Part shown: positions 54,251 to 64,000 of the stretch, piece by piece
Layout: the number at the start of each line of letters is the position of its first letter
How positions within the stretch are numbered: position 1 is the stretch's first letter
Source of the DNA: Piper betle
Lineage: Eukaryota > Streptophyta > Magnoliopsida > Piperales > Piperaceae
Direction of reading: 5' to 3'
Length of the DNA stretch: 64,000 bases
Assembly (NCBI GenBank): GCA_033002965.1
Contig: JAURVB010012658.1
Location: 474,876 to 538,875 of the forward strand
The notes under the pieces: generated by a model
Seen by the model: the letters and a program-made list of their open reading frames with translations, nothing else
Told to the model about the DNA's origin: nothing
Database searches by the model: none
Made by a program: the position numbers and the translations under genes

Positions 54251-57200
54251 AGGCCTAGGGTGCTAGGCTGGCTAGGGCTGCTAGGGTGCTAGGCGTGCTA
54301 GGGCCTAGGGCTGCTAGGCCTAGGCTCAGGCCTAGGCCTAGGCTCAGGCCTAGGCCTCAGGCTCAGGCCTAGGCCTAGGCCTAGGCCTAGGCCTAGGCTT
54401 AGGCCTAGGCCTAGGCCTAGGCCTAGGGCCTAGGCCTAGGCTTCAGGCCTAGGCCTAGGCCTAGGCTTAGGCCTAGGCCTCAGGCTGCTAGGCCTAGGCC
54501 TAGGCCTCAGGCCTAGGCTGCTAGGCTCAGGCTTAGGCCTAGGCTCAGGCTCAGGGCCTAGGCCTCAGGCCTAGGCTCAGGCCTAGGCTCAGGCCTAGGC
54601 CTAGGCTCAGGCCTAGGCTCAGGCTCAGGCTCAGGCCTAGGCCTAGGCCTAGGCTCAGGCCTAGGCCTAGGCCTCAGGCCTAGGCCTCAGGCCTAGGCCT
54701 AGGCTCAGGCCTAGGCTCAGGCCTAGGCCTAGGCTCAGGCCTAGGCCCAGGCCTAGGCCTAGGCCTAGGCCTCAGGCCTAGGCTCAGGCCTAGGCCTAGG
54801 CCTAGGCCTAGGCCTAGGCCTCAGGCCTAGGCCTAGGCCTCAGGCCTCAGGCCTAGGCCCAGGCCTAGGCCCAGGCTCAGGCCTAGGCCTAGGCCTCAGG
54901 CTCAGGCCTAGGCTCAGGCCTCAGGCTCAGGCCTAGGCCCAGGCCTAGGCCTAGGCCCAGGCTCAGGCTCAGGCCCAGGCCCAGGCCTAGGCCCAGGCTC
55001 AGGCCCAGGCCTAGGCCCAGGCTCAGGCCTAGGCTCAGGCCTAGGCCTAGGCTCAGGCCTAGGCCCAGGCCTAGGCCTAGGCCTAGGCCTAGGCCTAGGC
55101 TCAGGCCTAGGCTCAGGCCTAGGCTCAGGCCTAGGCCTAGGCCTAGGCCTAGGCCTAGGCCTAGGCCTCAGGCCTAGGCCTAGGCTCAGGCCTAGGCCTA
55201 GGCTCAGGCCTAGGCTCTAGGCCTAGGCCTAGGCCCAGGCCTAGGCCTAGGCCTAGGCCTAGGCCTAGGCCTAGGCCTAGGCCTAGGCCTAGGCCTAGGC
55301 TCAGGCCTAGGCTCAGGCCTCAGGCCTAGGCTCAGGCCTAGGCCCAGGCCTAGGCCTAGGCCTAGGCCTCAGGCTCAGGCCTAGGCTCAGGCCTAGGCCT
55401 AGGCCTCAGGCTCAGGCCTAGGCCTCAGGCCTAGGCTCAGGCCTAGGCTCAGGCCTAGGCCTAGGCTCAGGCCTAGGCCTAGGCCTCAGGCCTAGGCCTA
55501 GGCTTAGGCCCAGGCTCAGGCCTCAGGCCTAGGCCTAGGCCTAGGCCTAGGCTCAGGCCTAGGCCTAGGCCTAGGCTCAGGCTCAGGCCTAGGCCTAGGC
55601 CTAGGCTCAGGCTCAGGCCTAGGCCTCAGGCCCAGGCTCAGGCCTCAGGCCCAGGCCTAGGCCTAGGCTCAGGCCTAGGCTCAGGCCTAGGCTCAGGCTC
55701 AGGCTCAGGCTCAGGCCTAGGCCTAGGCCTAGGCTCAGGCTCAGGCCTAGGCCTAGGCCTAGGCCCAGGCCCAGGCCCAGGCCTAGGCCTAGGCTCAGGC
55801 TCAGGCCCAGGCCTAGGCTCAGGCCTAGGCCCAGGCTCAGGCTCAGGCCTAGGCCTAGGCTCAGGCCCAGGCTCAGGCCTAGGCCCAGGCCCAGGCTCAG
55901 GCCCAGGCCTAGGCCTCAGGCTCAGGCTCTAGGCCTAGGCCTAGGCCTCAGGCCTAGGCCCAGGCCTAGGCCTAGGCCTCAGGCCCAGGCCTAGGCCTCA
56001 GGCCTAGGCCTAGGCCTAGGCCTAGGCTCAGGCTCAGGCCTAGGCCTAGGCCTAGGCCTAGGCTCAGGCTCAGGCCTCAGGCTCAGGCCTAGGCCTAGGC
56101 TCAGGCCTAGGCCTCAGGCCTAGGCCTAGGCCTAGGCCTAGGCCTAGGCTCAGGCCTAGGCCTAGGCCTAGGCCTAGGCTCAGGCCTAGGCCTAGGCCCA
56201 GGCCTAGGCCTAGGCCCAGGCTCAGGCCCAGGCTCAGGCCTAGGCCTAGGCTCAGGCCTCAGGCCTAGGCCTAGGCTCAGGCTCAGGCCTAGGCCTAGGC
56301 CCAGGCCTAGGCCCAGGCCTCAGGCTCAGGCCTAGGCCTAGGCCTAGGCCTCAGGCCTAGGCCCAGGCCTAGGCCTAGGCTCAGGCCTAGGCCTAGGCCC
56401 AGGCCTAGGCCTCAGGCCTAGGCCCAGGCTCAGGCCTAGGCCTAGGCCTAGGCCTAGGCTCAGGCCTAGGCCTAGGCCTAGGCTCAGGCCTCAGGCCTAG
56501 GCCTAGGCCTAGGCCTAGGCCTAGGCTCAGGCCTAGGCCTAGGCCTAGGCCTAGGCCTAGGCCTAGGCCTAGGCCTAGGCCCAGGCTCAGGCCTAGGCCT
56601 AGGCCTAGGCCTCAGGCCTAGGCTCAGGCTCTAGGCCTAGGCTCAGGCCCAGGCCTCAGGCCTAGGCCTAGGCTCAGGCCTAGGCCCAGGCCTAGGCCTA
56701 GGCCTAGGCTCAGGCTTAGGCTTAGGCCTAGGCTCAGGCTTAGGCTTAGGCTCTAGGCTCAGGCCTAGGCCTAGGCCTAGGCCTAGGCCTAGGCTCTAGG
56801 CCTAGGCCTCAGGCCTAGGCCTAGGCCTAGGCCTAGGCCTCAGGCCTAGGCCTAGGCTCAGGCTCAGGCCTAGGCCTAGGCTTAGGCCTAGGCCTAGGCC
56901 TAGGCTCTAGGCCTAGGCTCAGGCCTAGGCTCAGGCCTAGGCTCAGGCCTAGGCCTAGGCCTAGGCCTAGGCCTAGGCCTAGGCTTAGGCCTAGGCTTAG
57001 GCCTAGGCCTAGGCCTAGGCCTAGGCTTAGGCCTAGGCCTAGGCTTAGGCTTAGGCTCAGGCCTAGGCCTAGGCCTAGGCTCAGGCCTAGGCCTAGGCCT
57101 AGGCCTAGGCCTAGGCTCAGGCTCAGGCCTAGGCCTAGGCTCAGGCCTAGGCCTAGGCCTCAGGCTCAGGCCTAGGCTTAGGCCTAGGCTCAGGCCTAGG

Positions 57201-60200
57201 CCTAGGCCTAGGCCTAGGCCTAGGCCTAGGCCTCAGGCCTAGGCCTAGGCTCAGGCCTCAGGCCTAGGCTTAGGCTCAGGCCTAGGCCTAGGCTCAGGCC
57301 TAGGCTTAGGCTCAGGCCTAGGCCTAGGCCTAGGCCTAGGCCTAGGCTCAGGCCTAGGCCTCAGGCCTAGGCCTCAGGCCTAGGCCTAGGCCCAGGCCTA
57401 GGCCTAGGCCTAGGCTCAGGCCTAGGCCTAGGCCTAGGCTCAGGCCTCAGGCCTAGGCCTAGGCTCAGGCTCAGGCCTAGGCCTAGGCCCAGGCCTCAGG
57501 CCTAGGCCTAGGCCTAGGCTCAGGCCTAGGCCCAGGCCTCAGGCCTCAGGCCTAGGCTCAGGCTCAGGCCTAGGCCTAGGCCTAGGCCTAGGCCTAGGCT
57601 TAGGCCTAGGCTCAGGCTCAGGCCTAGGCCTCAGGCCTAGGCCTAGGCTCAGGCCTAGGCTTAGGCTCAGGCCTAGGCCTAGGCCTAGGCTCAGGCCTAG
57701 GCTCAGGCTCAGGCTCTAGGCTCTAGGCTCTAGGCCTAGGCCTAGGCTTAGGCCTAGGCTCAGGCTCAGGCTCAGGCCTAGGCTCAGGCTCAGGCCTCAG
57801 GCCTAGGCCTAGGCCTAGGCTCAGGCTCTAGGCTCAGGCCTAGGCCTAGGCCTAGGCTCAGGCCTAGGCTTAGGCCTAGGCCTAGGCCTCAGGCTCAGGC
57901 CTAGGCTCAGGCCCAGGCCTAGGCTCAGGCCTAGGCCTCAGGCCTAGGCCTAGGCCTAGGCCTAGGCCTAGGCCTAGGCCCAGGCCTAGGCCCAGGCCTA
58001 GGCCTAGGCCCAGGCCTAGGCCTAGGCCCAGGCCTCAGGCTCAGGCCCAGGCCTAGGCCTAGGCCTAGGCTCAGGCCTAGGCCTAGGCCTAGGCCTAGGC
58101 CTAGGCCTAGGCCTAGGCCTAGGCCTAGGCCTAGGCTCAGGCCTCAGGCCTAGGCCTAGGCTCTAGGCCTAGGCCTAGGCCTAGGCCTCAGGCTCAGGCC
58201 TAGGCCTAGGCCTCAGGCCTAGGCCTAGGCCTAGGCTCAGGCTCTAGGCCTAGGCCTAGGCCTAGGCTCAGGCCTAGGCCTAGGCTTAGGCTCAGGCTCA
58301 GGCCTAGGCTCAGGCCTCAGGCCTAGGCTCAGGCCCAGGCTCAGGCTTAGGCTCAGGCCTAGGCTCAGGCTCAGGCCTAGGCCTAGGCTCAGGCTCAGGC
58401 CTAGGCCTAGGCCCAGGCTTAGGCTTCAGGCCTAGGCTCAGGCCTAGGCCTAGGCTCTAGGCTTAGGCCTAGGCCTAGGCTCAGGCCCAGGCCTCAGGCC
58501 TAGGCCCAGGCCTAGGCCTAGGCTCAGGCTCAGGCCTAGGCCTAGGCCCAGGCCTCAGGCCTAGGCCCAGGCCCAGGCCTAGGCCCAGGCCCAGGCTCAG
58601 GCCTCAGGCCTAGGCTCAGGCCTAGGCCTAGGCCTAGGCCTCAGGCCTAGGCCTAGGCCTAGGCCTAGGCTTAGGCCTAGGCCTAGGCCTAGGCCTAGGC
58701 CCAGGCCTAGGCTTAGGCCTAGGCCTAGGCTCAGGCCTAGGCCTAGGCCTAGGCTCTAGGCCTAGGCTTAGGCCTCAGGCCTAGGCCTAGGCCTAGGCCT
58801 AGGCTCAGGCCTAGGCCTAGGCCTAGGCCTAGGCTCTAGGCCTAGGCCTAGGCTTAGGCTTAGGCCTAGGCTTCAGGCCTAGGCCTAGGCTTAGGCCTAG
58901 GCCTAGGCTTAGGCTTAGGCCTAGGCTCTAGGCTTAGGCTTAGGCCTAGGCCTAGGCCTAGGCCTAGGCTTAGGCCTAGGCCTAGGCCTAGGCTTAGGCC
59001 TAGGCTTAGGCCTAGGCCTAGGCTCAGGCCTCAGGCCCAGGCTCAGGCCTAGGCCTAGGCCTAGGCCTAGGCCTAGGCCTAGGCTCAGGCCTAGGCCTAG
59101 GCCTAGGCCTAGGCCTAGGCTTAGGCCTAGGCCTCAGGCCTAGGCCTCAGGCCTAGGCTCAGGCCCAGGCCTAGGCCTAGGCCTCAGGCCTAGGCCCAGG
59201 CCTAGGCCTAGGCCTAGGCCTAGGCTCAGGCCTAGGCCCAGGCCTAGGCCTAGGCCCAGGCCTAGGCCCAGGCTCAGGCCTAGGCCTAGGCCTAGGCCTA
59301 GGCTCAGGCCTAGGCTCAGGCTCAGGCCTCAGGCCTAGGCCTAGGCCTAGGCCTAGGCCTAGGCCTAGGCTTCAGGCCTAGGCCTAGGCTCAGGCCTAGG
59401 CCTAGGCCTAGGCCTAGGCCCAGGCCTAGGCCCAGGCCTAGGCTCAGGCCTAGGCCTAGGCCTCAGGCCTAGGCCTAGGCCTAGGCCTAGGCCTAGGCCT
59501 AGGCCTAGGCTCAGGCCTAGGCCTAGGCTCAGGCCTAGGCCTAGGCTCAGGCCTAGGCCTAGGCTCAGGCCTAGGCCTAGGCCTAGGCCTAGGCTCAGGC
59601 CTAGGCCTAGGCCTCAGGCCTAGGCTTAGGCCTAGGCCTAGGCCTAGGCCTCAGGCCTAGGCCTAGGCCTAGGCCTAGGCTCAGGCCTAGGCTCAGGCTC
59701 AGGCCTAGGCCTAGGCCTCAGGCCTAGGCCCAGGCCTAGGCCTAGGCCTCAGGCCTCAGGCTCAGGCCCAGGCCTAGGCCTAGGCCTAGGCCCAGGCCTA
59801 GGCTCAGGCCTAGGCCTAGGCCTAGGCTCAGGCCTAGGCTCAGGCTCAGGCCTAGGCCTAGGCTCAGGCCTAGGCCTAGGCCTAGGCCTAGGCCCAGGCC
59901 TCAGGCCTAGGCCTAGGCCTAGGCTCAGGCCTAGGCCTAGGCCTAGGCCTCAGGCCTAGGCCTAGGCCTAGGCTCAGGCCTAGGCCCAGGCTCAGGCTCA
60001 GGCTCAGGCCTAGGCCTAGGCCTAGGCCCAGGCTCAGGCTCAGGCTCAGGCCTAGGCCTAGGCCTCAGGCCTAGGCCTAGGCCTCAGGCCTAGGCCTAGG
60101 CTCAGGCCTCAGGCCTAGGCCTAGGCTTAGGCCTAGGCCTAGGCTCAGGCTTCAGGCCCAGGCCTAGGCCCAGGCTCAGGCTCAGGCCTAGGCCTAGGCC

Positions 60201-63013
60201 TCAGGCCCAGGCCTAGGCCTAGGCCCAGGCTCAGGCCTAGGCCTAGGCCTAGGCCTAGGCCTAGGCCTAGGCCTAGGCCCAGGCTCAGGCTCAGGCTCAG
60301 GCCTAGGCCTAGGCTCAGGCCTAGGCCTCAGGCCTAGGCCTAGGCTCAGGCCTAGGCCTAGGCCTCAGGCCTAGGCTCAGGCTCAGGCTCAGGCCTAGGC
60401 CTAGGCCTAGGCCTAGGCCTAGGCCTAGGCCTCAGGCTCAGGCCTCAGGCCTAGGCCTAGGCCTCAGGCCTAGGCCTAGGCCTAGGCCTAGGCCCAGGCC
60501 TAGGCCTAGGCCTAGGCCTAGGCCCAGGCCTAGGCCTAGGCCTAGGCCTAGGCCTAGGCCTAGGCCTAGGCCTCAGGCTCAGGCTCAGGCCTAGGCCTAG
60601 GCCTAGGCTCAGGCCTAGGCCTAGGCCTAGGCCTAGGCCTAGGCCCAGGCCTAGGCCTAGGCCTCAGGCCTAGGCCTCAGGCCTAGGCCTAGGCCCAGGC
60701 TCAGGCCTAGGCCTAGGCCTAGGCCTAGGCCCAGGCCTAGGCCCAGGCCTAGGCCTAGGCCTAGGCCTAGGCCTCAGGCCTAGGCCTAGGCTCAGGCCTA
60801 GGCCTAGGCCTCAGGCTTAGGCCTCAGGCCTAGGCTTAGGCCTAGGCTTAGGCCTAGGCCTAGGCTTAGGCTTAGGCCTAGGCTCTAGGCCTAGGCCTAG
60901 GCTTAGGCCTAGGCCTAGGCCTAGGCTCAGGCCTAGGCCTAGGCTCAGGCTCAGGCCTCAGGCCTAGGCTCTAGGCCTAGGCTTAGGCTTAGGCCTAGGC
61001 CTAGGCCTAGGCTTAGGCCTAGGCCTAGGCTTAGGCCTAGGCCTAGGCCTAGGCCTAGGCCTAGGCTTAGGCCTAGGCTCTAGGCCTAGGCTTAGGCCTA
61101 GGCCTAGGCCTAGGCCTAGGCCTAGGCCTAGGCCTAGGCCTAGGCTCTAGGCTTAGGCCTAGGCCTAGGCTTAGGCCTAGGCCTAGGCCTAGGCCTAGGC
61201 CTAGGCCTAGGCCTAGGCTCAGGCCTCAGGCCTAGGCCTAGGCCTAGGCCTAGGCCTAGGCCTAGGCTCAGGCCTAGGCCTAGGCCTAGGCCTAGGCCTA
61301 GGCCTCAGGCCTAGGCCTAGGCCTAGGCCTAGGCCTAGGCCTAGGCCTAGGCTCAGGCCTAGGCCTAGGCCTAGGCCTAGGCCTAGGCCTAGGCTCAGGC
61401 TCAGGCCTAGGCTCAGGCCTAGGCCTAGGCCTAGGCCTAGGCCTAGGCCTAGGCCTAGGCCTAGGCCTAGGCCTAGGCCTAGGCCTAGGCTCAGGCCTAG
61501 GCTCAGGCTCAGGCCTAGGCCTAGGCTCTAGGCCTAGGCCTCAGGCTTAGGCCTAGGCTCAGGCCTAGGCTCAGGCTCAGGCCTAGGCCTAGGCCTAGGC
61601 TCAGGCCTAGGCCTAGGCTCAGGCCTAGGCCTAGGCCTAGGCCTAGGCCTAGGCCTAGGCTCAGGCCTAGGCCCAGGCCTCAGGCCTAGGCCTAGGCCCA
61701 GGCTCAGGCCTAGGCTCAGGCCTAGGCCTAGGCCTAGGCCCAGGCCTCAGGCCTAGGCCTCAGGCCTAGGCCTAGGCCCAGGCCTAGGCCCAGGCTCAGG
61801 CCCAGGCCTAGGCCTAGGCCCAGGCCTAGGCCTCAGGCTCAGGCCTCAGGCCTAGGCCTCAGGCCTCAGGCCTAGGCCTAGGCCTAGGCCTAGGCTCAGG
61901 CCTAGGCCTCAGGCCCAGGCCTAGGCCTCAGGCCCAGGCCTAGGCCTCAGGCTCAGGCCTAGGCCTAGGCCTAGGCCTAGGCCTCAGGCCCAGGCCTAGG
62001 CCCAGGCTCAGGCCTCAGGCCTAGGCCTAGGCCCAGGCCTAGGCCCAGGCTCAGGCCTAGGCCTAGGCCTAGGCTCAGGCTCAGGCTCAGGCCTAGGCCC
62101 AGGCCTAGGCCTAGGCCTAGGCCCAGGCCTAGGCCCAGGCCTCAGGCTCAGGCCTAGGCCTAGGCCTAGGCCTCAGGCCTAGGCCTAGGCCTAGGCCTAG
62201 GCCTAGGCCTAGGCTCAGGCTCAGGCCTAGGCCTAGGCCTAGGCCTAGGCCTAGGCCTAGGCCTCAGGCTCTAGGCCTAGGCCTAGGCCTAGGCTCTAGG
62301 CCTAGGCTTAGGCCTAGGCCTAGGCTCAGGCTTAGGCCTAGGCCTAGGCCTAGGCCTAGGCTTAGGCCTCAGGCTCAGGCCTAGGCCTAGGCCTAGGCCT
62401 CAGGCCTAGGCCTCAGGCCTAGGCCTAGGCCTCAGGCCTAGGCCTAGGCCTAGGCTCAGGCTCAGGCCTAGGCCCAGGCCTAGGCCTAGGCCTAGGCCTA
62501 GGCCTAGGCCTAGGCTCAGGCCTAGGCCTAGGCCTAGGCCCAGGCCTAGGCCTCAGGCCTAGGCCTCAGGCCCAGGCCTAGGCCCAGGCTCAGGCCTAGG
62601 CCTAGGCCTAGGCCTAGGCCTAGGCTCAGGCCTAGGCCTAGGCCTAGGCCTAGGCCTAGGCCTAGGCCTAGGCCTAGGCCTCAGGCCTAGGCTCAGGCCT
62701 AGGCCTAGGCCTAGGCCTAGGCTCAGGCCCAGGCCTAGGCCTAGGCCTAGGCCTAGGCCTAGGCCTAGGCCTAGGCCTAGGCTCAGGCCTAGGCCTAGGC
62801 CTAGGCCTAGGCCCAGGCTCAGGCCTAGGCCTAGGCTCAGGCTCAGGCTCAGGCTCAGGCCTAGGCCTAGGCTCAGGCCTAGGCCTAGGCCTAGGCTTAG
62901 GCTCAGGCTCAGGCCTAGGCCTCAGGCCTAGGCCTAGGCCTAGGCTTAGGCTTAGGCCTAGGCTTCAGGCTCAGGCCTAGGCTCAGGCCTAGGCCTAGGC
63001 CCAGGCTCAGGCC

Positions 63014-63048
<35 letters not shown>

Positions 63049-63715
63049 CTAGGCTCAGGCCTAGGCCCAGGCCTAGGCTCAGGCCTAGGCCTAGGCCTAG
63101 GCCTAGGCCTAGGCCTAGGCCTCAGGCCTAGGCCTAGGCCTAGGCTCAGGCCTAGGCCTAGGCCTAGGCCTAGGCCTAGGCCTAGGCCCAGGCCTAGGCC
63201 TAGGCCTAGGCTCAGGCCTAGGCCTAGGCCTAGGCCCAGGCCTAGGCCTAGGCTTAGGCCTAGGCCTAGGCTCAGGCCTAGGCCTAGGCCTAGGCCTAGG
63301 CTCTAGGCCTAGGCTTAGGCCTCAGGCCCAGGCCTCAGGCCTAGGCCTAGGCCTAGGCCTAGGCCTAGGCCTCAGGCTCAGGCCTAGGCCTAGGCCTAGG
63401 CCTAGGCCTCAGGCCTAGGCCTAGGCCTAGGCCCAGGCCTAGGCTCAGGCCCAGGCCTAGGCCTAGGCCTAGGCCTAGGCCTCAGGCCTCAGGCCTAGGC
63501 CTAGGCCTAGGCCTAGGCCTAGGCCTAGGCCTAGGCCTAGGCCTAGGCCTCAGGCCTAGGCCTAGGCTCAGGCCTAGGCCTAGGCTCAGGCCTAGGCCTA
63601 GGCCTAGGCCTAGGCCTAGGCTTAGGCCTAGGCCTAGGCCTAGGCCTAGGCTCAGGCTTAGGCCTAGGCCTAGGCCTAGGCTCAGGCCTAGGCCTAGGCC
63701 TAGGCCTAGGCTTAG
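54251..63715 (+). repeat. Hexamer array CYYAGG, about 9.5 kb
   Basis: Almost every unit fits CYYAGG (CCTAGG most frequent, then CTCAGG, CCCAGG, CTTAGG), with rare extra bases (CTCTAGG, GCTAGG, CTTCAGG). AGG and the first C are essentially invariant; only the two pyrimidines vary. The dominant form is self-complementary (CCTAGG is its own reverse complement). No ORF, promoter or higher-order period was noticed by eye. Confidence 0.97.
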
Positions 63716-63900
63716 GCTTAGGCTTAGGCTTAGGCCTAGGTTTAGGCTTAGGCTTAGGCTTAGGCCTAGGCTTAGGTTTAGGCTTAGGCTTAGGCTTAGG
63801 CTTAGGTTTAGGCTTAGGCTTAGGTCTTAGGCTTAGGGTTTAGGTTTAGGCTTAGGTTTAGGTTTAGGCTTAGGGTTTAGGGCTTAGGGTTTAGGCTTAG
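63716..63900 (+). repeat. Right transition zone, hexamer to heptamer
   Basis: The mirror of the left zone: CTTAGG and TTTAGGC units become more frequent until TTTAGGG takes over. Confidence 0.9.
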
Positions 63901-64000
63901 GGTTTAGGGTTTAGGGTTTAGGGTTTAGGTTTAGGGTTTAGGGTTTAGGGTTTAGGGTTTAGGGTTTAGGTTTAGGTTTAGGGGTTTAGGGTTTAGGGTT
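63901..64000 (+). repeat. Telomere heptamer array, distal block (runs off the window)
   Basis: Canonical TTTAGGG units in the same orientation as 53603-54090, continuing to the window edge. Confidence 0.97.

Noticed and set aside
53603..64000. Reading the hexamer array as a coding repeat or as a nematode contaminant (TTAGGC telomere)
   Set aside because: Frames carry no protein signal. TTAGGC appears only as a minor transition variant between plant TTTAGGG blocks on a contig with plant genes.

Overview
This window is nuclear DNA of a flowering plant, very probably the right-hand end of a chromosome. The evidence is TTTAGGG telomere repeats running 5'->3' toward the right edge, plant versions of MED27 and an atypical chloroplast thioredoxin with plant-type introns, decayed Copia and Gypsy LTR retrotransposons, and degraded plastid (ycf2, accD) and mitochondrial-type fragments. 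The species cannot be read from the sequence.

Layout. 1-3.6 kb: Copia remnants around a hAT-like MITE (1230-1647) with a perfect 8-bp target duplication. 5.2-12.7 kb: two minus-strand genes in tandem, a four-exon AGTRAP-like small membrane protein (7628-5168) and a seven-exon MED27 (12735-8727). MED27 carries a one-base deficit in exon 1 and another in exon 3, and its intron 2 appears to be GC-AG. 15.3-21.1 kb: a solo Gypsy LTR (about 2.9 kb) with a second solo LTR of the same family nested in it, both with 5-bp target duplications. 21.3-23.6 kb: another GC-rich LTR-like block. 24.0-32.7 kb: a long foldback (MULE-like) element split by a young gag-only Gypsy element (24695-32549, TSD GTAAA). 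34.4-36.8 kb: a four-exon thioredoxin-like (ACHT) gene on the minus strand. Its intron 2 holds an interstitial telomere repeat, GC-rich palindromes, a 113-bp repeat shared with the organelle-like block, and a second foldback. 38.6-41.4 kb: a deletion-derived Copia element on the minus strand. 42.5-47.9 kb: a third solo LTR of the same Gypsy family, interrupted by a different solo LTR-like insertion. About 41.9-53.6 kb, between those insertions: a mosaic of organelle-derived fragments, including a mitovirus-type RdRp relic and a degraded Gypsy RT, invaded by a 1.0-kb hAT-like element. 53.6-64.0 kb: telomere heptamers grade into about 9.5 kb of a CYYAGG hexamer array and grade back to TTTAGGG.

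The three host genes have unrelated roles (transcription co-activation, a small membrane protein, chloroplast redox) and form no pathway. The most unusual items are the telomere-hexamer-telomere sandwich, the hairpin-rich Gypsy LTR family with covarying stems and an intron-like segment, and the gag-only retrotransposon with a hairpin-embedded primer-binding site. Sequencing or base-calling error is a serious alternative for both the hexamer array and the MED27 frameshifts.
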